Notes: a model not told the origin generated them from the sequence alone. 64,000 bases of DNA from Ischnura elegans (GCF_921293095.1 NC_060249.1:81231907-81295906); one strand, 5' to 3'; positions 51,925-64,000 are shown, counted from the stretch's first letter. Numbers and translations: made by a program.

Positions 51925-52742
51925 TTTGGCTAGTTTAACATGTGTAAAATGCAAAAGTTTGATATTAGGCAAGGATATACTCACATGTTGTACAAAGGAC
52001 TTGTATGAATTTACTTGCCACAATTGAAATATCTCAGGTTTCAGTTTGTGTCATAATTTTTGACCAATTCTTGCAACTCTATCAGAAGGACCCTATTCAT
52101 GTCCTGTTGCATTGAACAACCACCAATGACTTTCTTCCTGTTTAAGACTTTTCTCCAAGTCAAATATCTGAAATGTTTTTTTTTAATTAGCGGCTGACTT
52201 TTCTAAAATATATGATTTATTTCTCCATATGATATCTTTTTACTCTATTGTTCTTCTATTGATTCATCCTAAGAAAAGCATGTGCAGTGTCCTGTGAGAA
52301 ATCATCTGAAGTGCCTGCATACCTTAGTTATTATACTCCACACAGGTTAATATTGATATCTGTACTCTTTGCCAGTCATACGGTTGTACTTAATCTGGAA
52401 GAATCACACTCCAATTCTCGGAAAAGTTGAAATGAAGCACCAACTCCACACCAATTAGTGTTACCAACTTCTCTTTTTGAATAGCTTCCCTTTCTTTTTC
52501 CCAAATATGGTGATGATAAACACTTTTCTTGGTTCAATCCTAAACTTCGGCAATGAATTTCTCTGAATGAATGTTTTTTCTGAATGATTCTCAATGGCAG
52601 TGAACACATATTGCTGATTAGGAGTTACACAAGAACAATCTTTATCATCATCCAAGTAAAATGAAAGCACAATGTAAAATTGAGCACTATGAGGAAGAGG
52701 ATGTCAGCAGTATACATCAGCATTGCCCCAAATTCCGAGTTT
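51925..52742. other. Unique part of the foldback loop
   Basis: After a short resumption of direct repeat B this is single-copy in the window. No transposase motif or exon recognised. Minus-strand frames here have no known domain. Confidence 0.5.
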
Positions 52743-54299
52743 TTTTTTAGCTCTGCATGATATGTCAATCGTATGTTTGGTTGAAACTGGAAAAGCAGCC
52801 AATTCATGTTGTTTAGATTAACTAGTGGAAAAGAATGATAAAATTTGAACATAGGTCACTCATAGACATTTCACTCTCGCTTCTTCAAAAACTGCTGAGA
52901 CATTATTTTCCCATGAAGTACATATTTGACATTTATCACTTTCATTAAGTTAGTAAATTCTTACCTAATATGAAACTTGCATTTTACACATGTTAACAAG
53001 CTCAATTTAAATAAAAAAATAATTAGGTGAAGGTAGCACCTGTACATGGCGTCAGCAGTTTCATGCTTGGTAGTTAACAGACACGGGACAACTAAAGCTC
53101 GCTCTGTAATCCACACAATCAAACAGGCTGTAACACTAACAAATTCAGATATATGTAATGACGTACAGTACTCAAAATCTCACCATGAATGACTTCATTG
53201 TGTGTTTCCGAAAAACCTGGTCAATTTCAAAAATCACTGCAGTGTCTTAAGAAGAGAATGACATTAGTGTCTCATTTATGCATCCACATGGTCCATCGAA
53301 ATGTTCCACATGGCCCAAAGTAGAAGAAAGACTTATGTGAACTGCCATTGAAAAATACTCTGCAAATTGCGACTCATTCATCGTTTCCAGCCAGTAGCAG
53401 TGGGTGTTTGCACACATTGGATGCCATGGAAGTAAACAAGATTGGACTTGCTTTCAGCCAATAGATGTAACCAATCATTCAGATATGAAATTTTCACTGT
53501 TATGAATGCTAAGTAGAACGAAACTGCATTTTTCCCCCCTTGAAGGTATGCAATCTTGGTGTAAAATAGTCGTAAACATGCCTAACTTTGACATGCCTTA
53601 AAACAAAAAGTATAAAAATACTACCTTTTTTTATTTTTTTTATTGAAAGCAGAACATTTAAACTACTTGCTGAGAAATTTTAAAGAAATTAAAAGGTGGC
53701 CTTTTTTAGTAATAAATTGTTAAATAATGACTAATTTTTATTGTTTAAACAAGTCCTATTTGTTTATTATTGCTTCAAATGACTTGCAGGTTATGCCATA
53801 ATGTGGATAAATGAATTCTCTTCAAAATAAAACAATAATCACTGCTTTATGGGCCATGGTTCCTTAGTAATCAGCATTTATGTTATTTTTCATTTTTTAC
53901 TCTGAGGCCTGACACTGCAATGTTCAAGGGGCGGTAACTTTATGACGGTTCAGTTCTGAGCAGAGATAAAGTCATCGTTATTCATCACAAGGATACTGCT
54001 TTCACATATATAAATTTCAGAGAAATCGGTGATGGTCACCTGACACCCCTCTGCCTGATTTGAGATGAAATCCCCCCCTATTCTTCTCATTAATTTTTCT
54101 CTTTAACCTGATCACCGAATATGAGAATCCTAAAGTCGACGTATGTTTTCATGTCTTTTTTTTGTAATTATGATATTTATAGTTTAGTTGTATTCAATAT
54201 TGTTCCTAATTTTGGAACATTAGAGCCTATGTAAAAATTCTGATGATTAGTTGTAAGTTCTGTTTTAATAGAACGGAAAGGCTAATTCTAATTACCGGC

Positions 54300-54545
54300 C
54301 TATGGTATACACTTTTCTCACCTAATGACTCAACTTTTAGGGAGTATGGCTAGGTGTGGATATAGTTCACCCTATACTGACCCTCGGACGTGTAAATTTC
54401 ATACATTCAGAGTGAGGGGTCACTTTCCTTCCCAAGGCCGAGCCACCTCGGAAAGCGAGGATTTTTATACTGGGACGCTAAGACTGGTATTTGAACCCAG
54501 GAACCTTTAGTCAGTAGCCCAACGTTCCACCCATGCGGCTCCGAC
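54300..54545 (-). repeat. tRNA-derived SINE-like element
   Basis: The minus strand begins tcggagccgcatgggtggaa and continues with an A-box-like stretch. About 45 bases later it has ctgggttcaaataccag, a B-box-like stretch, and then a non-tRNA body (gaggtggctcgg, agggtgaactatatcc). The head looks like a decayed tRNA followed by an unrelated tail, the standard SINE plan. Length and tail end are uncertain, and there is only one copy in the window. Confidence 0.5.
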
Positions 54546-54759
54546 CCTCTTCGAATCATAATTAGGGGAGCATGTTATGGAATATTTATGAGACTAAAAT
54601 ATCCCTCGTTTCCTGGTGTGAACCTACTTAAACGCCTTAGGCGCGGTTCTTACCCGGCAGGAGTGCTAAGCTGTGAACCCACTCGTAATTCATGGTTCCT
54701 CATCCGTGATAAATCTTATTCATATTGAATTTGCGATTTAAATGTTGGTACTTGGCGTG

Positions 54760-55080
54760 GGCGTGTATGAACGCGCGCCCTCTCACTCTCTCTCTTACCG
54801 CGGGCTTTTGATGACGGGTGCGGGGGTGGTTTCGGTGCGAGGCGCGGAGCCATAAGCGAGCACCCTGCCGCGCCGTCAGGTGACTGCCCCGCTGAGTGGC
54901 CCCTCTCTCTCTCTCTCTCTCCATTTTCGTGTCTTTGAAAAGGTCACGACGACAACGCCTCGGCCGCTTTCCTGAATGCGCTTCCAGTCTATCCTCTCAC
55001 TTTCCCCAAGATCCCGGGGGAAGCTTAACCATCCCGCATCAAAAGACCACCTCGCGGCCCTGGCATCGTTTTTCTCCCAG
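54760..55080. other. CpG-rich segment with CT microsatellite
   Basis: Unlike its flanks this stretch is GC-rich with many CpGs (gaacgcgcgccc, ggcgcggagcc, ctgccgcgccgtc, cctcggccgc). It contains a CT repeat at 54903-54921. This could be a promoter or first exon. No initiation codon with a convincing coding frame is visible, so no gene is called. It is the most promoter-like patch in the right half of the window. Confidence 0.35.
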
Positions 55081-55592
55081 AGAACGGTGAAATTATTTGG
55101 CACAGGAAATTACTTAATTTTGATGAGGAAGTTAATCCTCGCAATTAGGTTTTATTAAAGGGTTCAAGGAAGCTCGATTCTCAATGAAATCATTAATCAG
55201 TTAAGAGGACGCATCACTCCCACGTTAATGAATTAATTTGATATTTGTCATGTCTCAATCGCTCGTATTCATATGTTCGTGATTCAAAAAATGCATCAAA
55301 AATGGAATCTTCTTGGAAGCATGTGTCAAGACGCTCAGGCTTCAAGTGGTTCCTTTACAATGCTAATTTAAGATCCAGACTGCATTCCTTTCGTGAAATG
55401 TTTTCATATCAATCAAGGCTGAGGAGTGAAATTCAGCGTTTATTGAATTCTTTGAATTAATCAAGCTCCTTTAAGACATTTCATGCTTGGTATTAACTTC
55501 GGACGGCTTTGAAATATTCCGACAAAAAATAATTGTTAGTTATCAAAGCACTCCATCAAACAAATGAATTTGTACGCATTTACGCGCACGGG
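55081..55592. other. No feature seen
   Basis: AT-rich spacer between the CpG-rich patch and a palindromic element. Short frames only. Confidence 0.45.
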
Positions 55593-55775
55593 TGCAAATT
55601 TACATGCACCAAGGAAGAAGTTCGTAATGAAAAAATATTTGACTTAGCCAGGATTCGATCCCGAATTGGCTAGCATGCCTGCCCGGCAATCGGGATATCT
55701 GGGTTCGAATTCTGTCTTAGCCAAATTTGTTTTCATGGCGAACTTCATCCTTGGTGGTTTGTAAGCCATTAATTT
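55593..55775. mobile_element. Palindromic element carrying a B-box-like sequence in each arm
   Basis: The left arm (55601-55662) and right arm (about 55700-55761) are inverse copies that differ at several positions. Both contain the block caccaagga(a/t)gaagttcg, a 'gacttagcca / ttagccaaa' block, and attcga(t/a)cccg / gggttcgaatt. The latter is a pol III B-box-like sequence, here in both orientations. The 37-base centre can also fold (gcccggcaatcggg). It looks like a tRNA-related MITE or two SINE ends in inverted arrangement. Confidence 0.65.
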
Positions 55776-58141
55776 GTCATGCTCGTACTTGGTGGGAACA
55801 CATGTTGAAATTACCGTAATATCTTGTCATGATCTATATTTGGAATTGGGAGCATACGGAAAGGAATCTAAAGCCCAAAAGAAATCACGTAGAAATTAGA
55901 ATATTTTTATGGAGTATTCATCTTTCATGGATATTTTTTGAAACTCGTGCGGGATAGATTTTAGGTTGCTTTAGAAGAACTGCACCAAAGCCTAAATTTG
56001 TACAAAGAATATGGCTGAGCAGGAGTTGTTGACGTCGCCAAATAATAGTCCTTCTTATTTTAAGTTCTCAAGTGTGGCGTGAGAGAACGAGAAAGTTTCA
56101 CTGCCTCAATATTTTTACCCTTTATGACTATCGGATGAAAAGAACATTTTTTAATACGCTCATGTGACACAGAAGGAACGCCGCTGCCAATGTTGGCGTG
56201 ACTCGCAAGGAAAAAGAAAGGACGCGGAATGATGGAAGCGAGAGGCGGAAAAAAATTGAAAGCCAAGCCGCGTTTCAGCTTCGTGCGAGGGAAACGGGAG
56301 AAAAAGAATGCCGCTCCGTATTTTGAAAAAAATATCTCTTTACTCGTGCAGGAAGGAAGCTCAATGCGAGATTAATATATTTTGCGATTATTTCGCTTTC
56401 CTGTGCATTTCTGGGCTCAGTTTTTCGCGTCCCGTGAGGAAGAGAATGCAGGAGTAAGTGGAAAAATCTTTTTGCACCGCGGATTTTGTGGGATGCCGAG
56501 CGTCAGGAATTTGTCGCTACTCCATTCTTTTCAATCCTTTAAAGAGATAAACTGGTACAAACAGTGTTGCGGAAATGTAAATCGGCACAGAGAAGAAACT
56601 TAAATAGAAGAGCGGAAGTCTTTTTGGTAAAAAAATACTTTTCCTCGAAATTTCTATTATTTCGCGTTTCGAGTGAAGCTGCTCTCGTGAGCATTGCCCG
56701 CACCAGTACTATGCTTATTGGTTTATCGTGAAATAATGCAAAATACATGTTTAAATCCATGAGAAAATTACTTATGTGTAATTGCTAATTTAGGTTGGAA
56801 CAGATATTTGCATTTTAGTTGTAAAATGCAGAAAACAAGTAGTTTAGGTATCTATTTAGAAGTAGGAGTTAGAAGGTAGAAAACAAGTATCTATTAGCGA
56901 AATATCTATTGCCGCAGAGACTTAATAATGCATAAGTTTTTTAGCAATGAGCTTTTACATTTTGAATTGTAGCTATCTAAAAAGGGTCAATTAGAGTAGG
57001 TGTGCGCGGTTCTTTATCAGTGTTTATAACTTACTTTTAATATCCGCCTAAATTTTGTATCTCACGTGATTTCTCAACATTAGACTTCTGGGTGGGGGAT
57101 AAAACTTTTTATGTAACATAAGGTTTTTCAAATTCCACGATCAAATTATCTCTCGAAATAATATGTAAATACATTTTGAAAATGGTAAAAAAGACGTAAT
57201 AGTATATATCTCTAAATTTATCTTTTGCATAATCAATAAATATTTTGCCAAGATTAATTATTAGCAAAATAAAGTGAAAATGTTTTATTTTCATTCTCAT
57301 ATACGATTTTAAGAATGGCAATCTTTTATTTCTTTTACAGCAAAGTTAGTAGGTAACAGACTAACAGCACCCAAAATGATTTCCAAATAACTTAAATTAC
57401 AGTAAAATAGACAAATTTTGCTTTTAATAAAATGAATAAATAATAATGGTTCTGCTTTTGGCATGTTAAGTAAATTCACGGTGTTGGTTTAAAGTAAATT
57501 TTATTGCGACCATTGTGTGGAAAAATTATCACTTTAAATACGTGGTATAACTTAGATCGTGGAAATGATTGCCATAACTCATTGAAAGAATGCAATTTTG
57601 CTTGTATAGTGAAACTGTAACTTCCTTAATTTTCAAATATGGAATTCGCTTCAGCTTTACACTTTTTTTTAGTCGTAATCGCTACACTAAAGCGTTAATT
57701 TAATCCAATAATCTGTTTCTCTTTCTTGGGATCAATATCAAGAATATCGAGGTATTTCTTCGTACTTGGACGTAAAACACATTTATCTGGGGTTGCTTTT
57801 ATACCTGATAGGTTCAGAAAGATCTGAGCTTGGTGTTAGACTTAACTAATGGGTTAGAGGTCGTTGAAAGTTTTTGAGCTCTAGGGAAATGAACTGTCCC
57901 TCAAATTTTTATTAAAAGTAGCCTCTTGCCTTGGATGAGGTTTCAGTCTTTTTACCTTCCTGAAGGTTTTTCAAGGGAAGAGAATCTAGTGATTGCTGCA
58001 AGGGGTGAGACTAAATGTTGAATAACTTGCTATGATGAATCTTGTTGATGCTTTGGCAGAATTTATAATACATCTTTTTCCATTTGATCTTGCGAAACGA
58101 GGCATTACAGGCTCTTCTCACAAAATCCTATATGAATGGCT
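55776..58141. other. No recognised gene
   Basis: AT-rich spacer. Frames at 56060-56760 have no recognisable domain. Confidence 0.45.
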
Positions 58142-58358
58142 AACTGCAGATAGGCATCATGTCCAATTTGGAGGATATTTTTTTTTAATTGTTGCTAAGT
58201 GCAAGACTCAGCGTTTTCTACTCAAAGGAACATGTTCGCTAAATGTTATTGCCATTACATATTTCCTTTTAGTAGGAATCGTTGGGTCTTGCACCAAGCA
58301 ACAACTTAAAGAAAAAAAGAAAAATCCTCCAATTTGGACAAGATGCCCTTTTGCAGTT
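58142..58358. mobile_element. ~217 bp foldback element
   Basis: The left arm (58142-58207: aactgca...ggcatcatgtccaatttggaggat...gttgctaagtgcaagac) and right arm (58286-58358) are inverse copies with length differences in the T/A run. The loop is about 78 bases. A 117-residue frame that crosses both arms (58032-58385) is therefore not evidence for a gene. Confidence 0.7.
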
Positions 58359-61300
58359 AGTGAATCATTTAGCGGTAACTTTTGATCTTTTCATTCTGGT
58401 TACAGAGTTTTTAGGAGTTTTTGCATGCCCAAGTTCTGGGAATAATTGATTTTACATGATGAAATTAATTAACAATAAAAAAATAGCTGCCGATTTTAAA
58501 TATAACAAAGCCCAGGAATTTTTCCGCATGTAAGCACTGGGCAATTCAGGTGACAAATATTGAACTGGGGATGTACGGAGAGATATTCGTAATCGTTTTT
58601 AGTTAAAAAAAAGAGGATACCACTTCGTAGTTTCGTGACTATTATGCCGCAAAACGGGTGGAATATCTTAATATTTATTTTTATGACATTTCCTATGTTA
58701 TCTGTACAGGAAGAAGTATTTTAAAATTTTGATAATACATCCAATAATACACGTTGTAAATAATATATCATTGATCGCAATGGAGGAAGCATTTCTCCAG
58801 GAAATGCTGTTACTGCAATCGTTTGGAGTTTATGGCTTGTGTTCGTGAATAACGTCATTTTCTAAAATATATTGAACATAAAAAGAGTTAAAAAATGAAG
58901 GCTAAAGGACCCAAATTTACATTTATCCTTTGCGATTTGCGGGAAAAAATCATCAAATGACATAGAAACGCTCATAAATTATACCCCATCTGGGAAAATA
59001 GAAATATTTCCCTCGCTGTTTTGTACCTTTTGGCCAGAGATCGCGGCCTCAGAGCATTAGAGAAAATACGAGGCTTTATCGCATCGAATGCGGGTGCAAA
59101 CTGTTGCATGCATGCATGGATTTTATTCCTGTTGCTCCCATTGGAGAGGGAGAATGTCGTTATCCCCTGGGGGAGCATGGAGCGGTAATTTAACTCGCTT
59201 TGTTCTCTCCCTCTTGTCGTTTATAGTCCACCCACCTGCCAAGAACATCAGCGCTTGGCTCTTACCCAAATCTGTTGATGTGTGAGCGTATCATTTTTGG
59301 TTTTTTTCTGTCATTTTATTTTATAAATTCATGGAACGGAATGGAGAGCAGTTAATCACGGTTCTACAGGAAAAATAAACGACTGTTCCACTCCGTAAGT
59401 ATAAGTCTCCACTCCATATCAAGTGTAGAATCGATATGGGTGAGACTTACACGTATCATAACATTTATTTTTTCAGTCATAAATTTTTCTGCCAATATCC
59501 TTGTTTCATAAAACTTCAGATGGCTGATTTGCAGCTACATAATTGAATCTGAATAGTATTATGAGTTTGAATTTTGATACCACTTTATTGCGATGCTTGC
59601 TACATTAAATTTTTAATGTTAGGAGCGATAATGCGATACTTTGTGCCCATTTATACGTAAATCTGGTGGTGATGTTTTCATTAAGAGAATGCGCCGAACA
59701 CCATTGAAAATCTGATTATAATTTTGGAAAAAGGTCTGGTGCAACCCATCCTTCAAGAACTCCTGTATGGACGCTAAAATAAATCTTGATTACTTGCTTC
59801 AATCGATTCATCGCATTTTTTTTAGACTGTACAGATACACATGATATAAAATTCAAATATATACGCAGGGATTGAAGGCCATGATACTTAAAGAGGATAA
59901 GAAACTGTTCATCATTTATCATATTTTCTCACGAGATCGCTTCCTCATAAAAAATGCTAGCCTTGGAGGCTGTGGAGTTGCTCATTGTTAATCCTAATGT
60001 CACGAGTTCTAGTCCTCAGTAAGTATAAAAAACCAGATATAAAGGCATGAAGTGTTTTATTTCGGGTATCTTCCTATTGTATGATATTAAGAAAGGACTC
60101 TGTTGTTCAGTAAATTTTTCCCGTAAGCCTGTGTGCTGTGTATTAAAATATAAAAAGATGCTAGTGAATAAATGATGAATGAGAATAAATGAACCTCGTT
60201 CATTCATGCACATGGGCTAATGTGTAATATTCATCACGTTTAGCTTGCACGTTATTCGTTTAGTCTCAGTGGTTATTCCTTTGAACAAAAAACAAATCCC
60301 TGGTTTTTACCTCCGTCATGAGTAACTAATACTGTGGGCTGGACTTCCTTTCCCCTAAATCCGTGGTCCCGCTCAAATCGTAACTTATAACTTCCCAGTC
60401 TTTATCTTTATCTGATTTATCAAGTACAGCAGGAATCAAGTTCGCGCATATGCTTGCTGGGCATAGCATAGTAATACTTAGCAATAGAGCTAAAGCCCCT
60501 GTATTTTTGAATAATTAGGGTTTTTCGTAGTTATTAAGCCCTCAAGACTCAGATTATTTTCAATGCAGAAAAAATGAAGTTTATAAAAGTAATTGGTATT
60601 AAGTTTTCATGTATGTATGCACAAATACATTAAATCTATCCTTGAGCAAACTATAGTATGTTCTTACGTACAAAATCTATTCTTGTTTAGTTAAAATGCT
60701 CCACGAAATGGGTTCGATGCGCCGAGAAAATGAATTATCAAAGTTTTTCTGCTAAATTGTGGTACAGATTTTAAGTAGGATATGTAAAATTTGTAAATGT
60801 CATCTACACCAAATAGTAGGCATTTTTTTGTTTTCAACGGTTTTGCATCGTATTTTGAAGAGCGCAAATATTTGTGAATATTCTAAAAAAATAATGCCAC
60901 GCATAGAATTTAAACATGTTCGAGTTTTTTTTCATTAAATTAATTGTTTTTGCCCATATTGTTATTTATTTTGTCACTGAACACCACTTGATATAATATA
61001 ACATTATAAATATACATAGCGTCACCTTCTTGAATCACGTGATGTTTGCTTTCCAATGAATGGAAACTAATTAAATCATCGTTTGCGCCCTAAAATATCT
61101 TGCAAATTTAATTTAAAAAAACACGGAAAATGTAATGATATGGTTAGATATTTTCTGGTTTAAAGGTAAAAAAATGGACTGAATAAAACCGATCAGAGGC
61201 AAAGTATTGACTTTTCATGACCTCACCAACGCGAACGTAAATTTAATAAAGAAATATGGGCTGGAAATAGAGCAGCTCAATTCATATTTGGACGCTCTCT

Positions 61301-62479
61301 CTCTGTTGTTTCTACTTATTACAAAATATGCATTTAAAGCATATTAAAGTCAGGAATATTATAAGTTTTTAAATAGAATAATATGTATCATACTGCGGAT
61401 TTATTCAGCTTTCAATTAAAAGTATGAGCGTGGCGGTTGGGTAGATAATCAAAATGTTTAGGATAAGATACTGATGGCCGTCATTCAATTTTATGTACTA
61501 CATTTTTGAGTAGTTTCGTGTTATGGTGTTTGCTGAAAGCCATTTTATGATTTTTTCTTATTTACTGATCTTGAACTCTTAATTACTTTAGGTAAGACCT
61601 GAGTATTTTAACTTTCTGTTTTAATTTTAAAAACGTCTCTCATTGATAGAATTGATTTTTCTAACTTTTGTTATTAGTGTGTTTTTATACTTAATCTATA
61701 AATAAGGAAAATACTATTGTGACAGTGAAATATTTATCTGATGTAAGAACAGTATACTTCTTGAAATCGATGTTGTCCTAGGATGAATATTTTTGTGAAG
61801 TAACACCGGGGATGACGGAGATTATTAAAAGCACTTACCTCTTAACTTAGGACAATACGGATAGCGTATAGTATATATTATTTTATTCCACGTGAGTGTA
61901 TTTTGAATACGTTGAATGAATTAGATTCATTGTAAAAATAAGATGCTATAACAGTTTCTTTTGTAATTTTTATTTCATGAGCCCCCTACCTCTGAAGGAA
62001 GAAGTTAATGAGTATCATAACTATAGTGTAGAGACAATAGTTTATCTGAAAGAAGAGCCACAAAAAATAGAATTAAAAAAACAAATAATAACTCCTATAA
62101 ATACCATAGATATCGGAGTCGTATGGTAAAAATGCCGTTTCGTGAAGTCTGTGTATTCTCCGCTGTTCAGATTCACCACTGGAAAACGTTCTACGGTGTG
62201 TTGACATATCATCAGAACTGCGAAAACTTTGTGTCGATAAGGAACAGTGAAGAAGTGGCCCGTGGGAGAGATAAAATATCCAAAAACTTTCCCCATCGAC
62301 CTCTACGGAGACGCCCTCCTTATCGGTCCTGCGATGAAAAAAATATGTTTAGGGAGAGAGATAGATAGAGAGAGAGAGTAGCCTACAAGAAATTCATGAC
62401 GTTCTTTTCCCGTTACGAGATTTTGATTACCTTTTTGATGAACTTCGTCTCTCGGTGCTGCCACCGGAATCTGGAATCA
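58359..62479. other. No recognised gene
   Basis: AT-rich spacer. A weak stem-loop pairs agtataagtctccactccatatc with gatatgggtgagacttac (59398-59452). A GA-type microsatellite lies at about 62352-62379. No exon recognised. Confidence 0.4.
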
Positions 62480-64000
62480 CCGCCGATAGCTCAGCATTTT
62501 TCTCCATCTCTTCCCCCCTCTCTCCCTTACTCTCTGGAGAATCGTTTTTATTTCTTTCGTTTCTGCGTCGCCGTCTTCCGCCTTCCAACGCAATCCTCCC
62601 CCGACTCATGCTATCCTTTCTCGATCCCGCGGTGGGGAATCCATGTATACTATATATATTTCTCTCCCCCTTTGCGCCCTCTATACCTGTTTCCTTTATA
62701 CGCGACACTTTTATTTAATGGCCCCGCCGCCGTCGCTCGCGATTTTCCTCCTTCTCCAGCCTCCCTCCGCCTTGTGATGCGCGTGAATCCTTTAGTGACT
62801 ATATCTTTTTCGACGCCGCATCACTCTCGTATCAAATCTTTCCTCGATCTTATTCCTATTTTACTCGTATTTTTTTGTCTGCGACATTGTCATTTTTTGT
62901 GTGTTGGTCCAAGCGATTGAAAGGACTGACTGGTGGATTTGAGGTGCGGGCATACCGGGAGAAACTCGACGGTCTCTCCTTACAGGCTTAAGAGAAATAG
63001 GCCAAGCATGTTTCTATAAGTTTAGTGATGTTGCAAATAGGTTTCACTCCCGCTTTTTCCCCATAGGATATTTTTGTACGTTATATCTAGTTTTGTCTAT
63101 TCTATTTCAATTTTAATGTCGACCCTTCATTCCCTCCAAGATTGATGCAATATTTGGCGATAAGTTGCATGTATTTGCTTTCTTAACCTCTCATATAACT
63201 GAAGCATTATAGTTTTTTATTGACCGATCTATCTCTGTGTATACTTTAAACTAGCTTTTTCTTTCTAACCTATCATTTGGGGTCCTCTGGGGGTGTATTA
63301 ATAAAAAAGCAGCAGTTGAAATATTTGAAACTTCATAATCGTCCTTTCGTAATATTAAGGAATTTGGTTATCTTAAAATATAATTGAACTTTTTAGAATG
63401 CTACTCCTAATGCACCTCTTTCGGTCAACAGTTCATGGAAGAACCCAATCATGTATTTAATTTTTTTTCTCAAATTGAAGTTCACTTCCCATGCTTTCAA
63501 GAGCCATAACCACCTTAATTTTATTTACGGTTATTTTTGGATCGCAGAAATAGTCGAGAATGTTAGGTATCTTCTTCTTAGGGACACAAAAACAATTGAT
63601 ACCTTGGTGCCAACTGAAAAAAGGGCCAATTAAATCCTATCTTTGCTTTCCAAGCTTAAGCATCGCTTCTCCATCGACATTCCGTACCACCGCTCTGCTT
63701 CATTTTCTCTAATTTTCCTCACGTCTCGTTCCGGCCTCGTCTAGCTCACCCCATTCCAGCCATCGCCTTCAATTCCCCCCTTCCCTCTCCGGGTTTCTCC
63801 TTGCACTCTTGTTTCCGAGGCGACCTCACTTGTATTGAAAAGCAGGATGGTGACGGCTGGGTATAAGGGGCGAAGGGGGGACGAAGGTGCGGGTTCTCTC
63901 TTGGTTCGGGAGCAGCAAAAAAAGGGGGAGTTATCGATGGGAGGTAGATGAGATGGAAGATATCGGTAGGGACGACCTCTCCTCACACTCCTGCGGGAGA
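62480..64000. other. Skewed islands at the right edge, no gene called
   Basis: 62480-62800 is pyrimidine-rich with CpGs. 63650-63840 is pyrimidine-rich and switches abruptly to purine-rich at 63841-64000. The 174-residue frame at 62396-62920 is Ser/Pro/Leu/Phe-rich low complexity without a domain. Between the islands the DNA is AT-rich spacer. Confidence 0.45.

Larger units (their letters stand above)
49342..54078. mobile_element. Large foldback element, 1.34 kb inverted arms, TA-flanked, 4.7 kb
   Basis: The left arm 49342-50685 and right arm 52743-54078 are inverse copies along their whole length with only scattered differences. The outer tips are GGGCCATTTCATCTCAAATC and the inverse gatttgagatgaaatccccccc. 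TA flanks both (49340-49341 and 54079-54080). The 2.06 kb loop contains a second, direct copy of part of the left arm (50686-51301), split by a MITE, then about 800 bases of unique sequence. No transposase domain is recognisable in the loop. The minus-strand frames at 52376-52852 partly overlap the right arm and show no catalytic motif. Superfamily unknown. Confidence 0.85.

Noticed and set aside
58032..58385. 117-residue + frame
   Set aside because: It spans both arms of an inverted repeat.
62396..62920. 174-residue + frame
   Set aside because: Pyrimidine-skewed DNA gives long open frames by composition. The translation has no domain.

Overview
This is non-coding-rich animal nuclear DNA. 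It is AT-rich and contains GT-AG introns, many small inverted-repeat transposons, microsatellites and pyrimidine tracts. There are no operons, Shine-Dalgarno sites or dense ORFs. The transposon mix (pogo-like, piggyBac-like, many TA-flanked MITEs, tRNA-related repeats) and the divergence of the one recognised gene fit an arthropod, probably an insect. The species cannot be named from the sequence alone.

The only gene identified with confidence is the 3' end of a TMEM209 orthologue on the + strand. Its penultimate coding exon (3934-4412) and last exon (8142-8273) join in phase across a 3.7 kb intron. That intron holds a 1.75 kb pogo/Tigger-like transposon (5786-7540) with a decayed transposase. 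Upstream intronic or flanking DNA (1-3933) holds a 1.29 kb non-autonomous pogo-type element (208-1499) and a 115 bp palindromic MITE.

From 11 to 16 kb there are three possible exons on the - strand: a histidine-rich one at 15731-15940, a short one at 13071-13126, and a terminal-looking one at 11070-11275 with a hydrophobic segment. The last two have compatible phases. I could not identify the protein, and the grouping is tentative.

From 16 to 64 kb I found no convincing gene. The region is structured by repeats. (i) A TA-flanked MITE family has three full copies (14621-15278, 42528-43188, 51304-51922) and one reversed partial copy (about 49019-49339). (ii) A foldback element with arms of about 1.34 kb spans 49342-54078; it has an internal direct duplication, itself split by a MITE copy. 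(iii) A piggyBac-like element with TTAA flanks lies at 27708-29145. (iv) Several small palindromic elements lie at 11348, 11857, 38937, 39787, 55593 and 58142. (v) Tandem repeats lie at 19113, 24978 and 45000. (vi) There is a run of pyrimidine- or purine-skewed islands. A hammerhead-ribozyme-like motif of the kind carried by Penelope-like elements lies on the - strand near 33150-33190.

The most unusual structure is the nested repeat complex at 49-54 kb. Its insertion history can be read because a second, uninterrupted copy of the target survives next to it.
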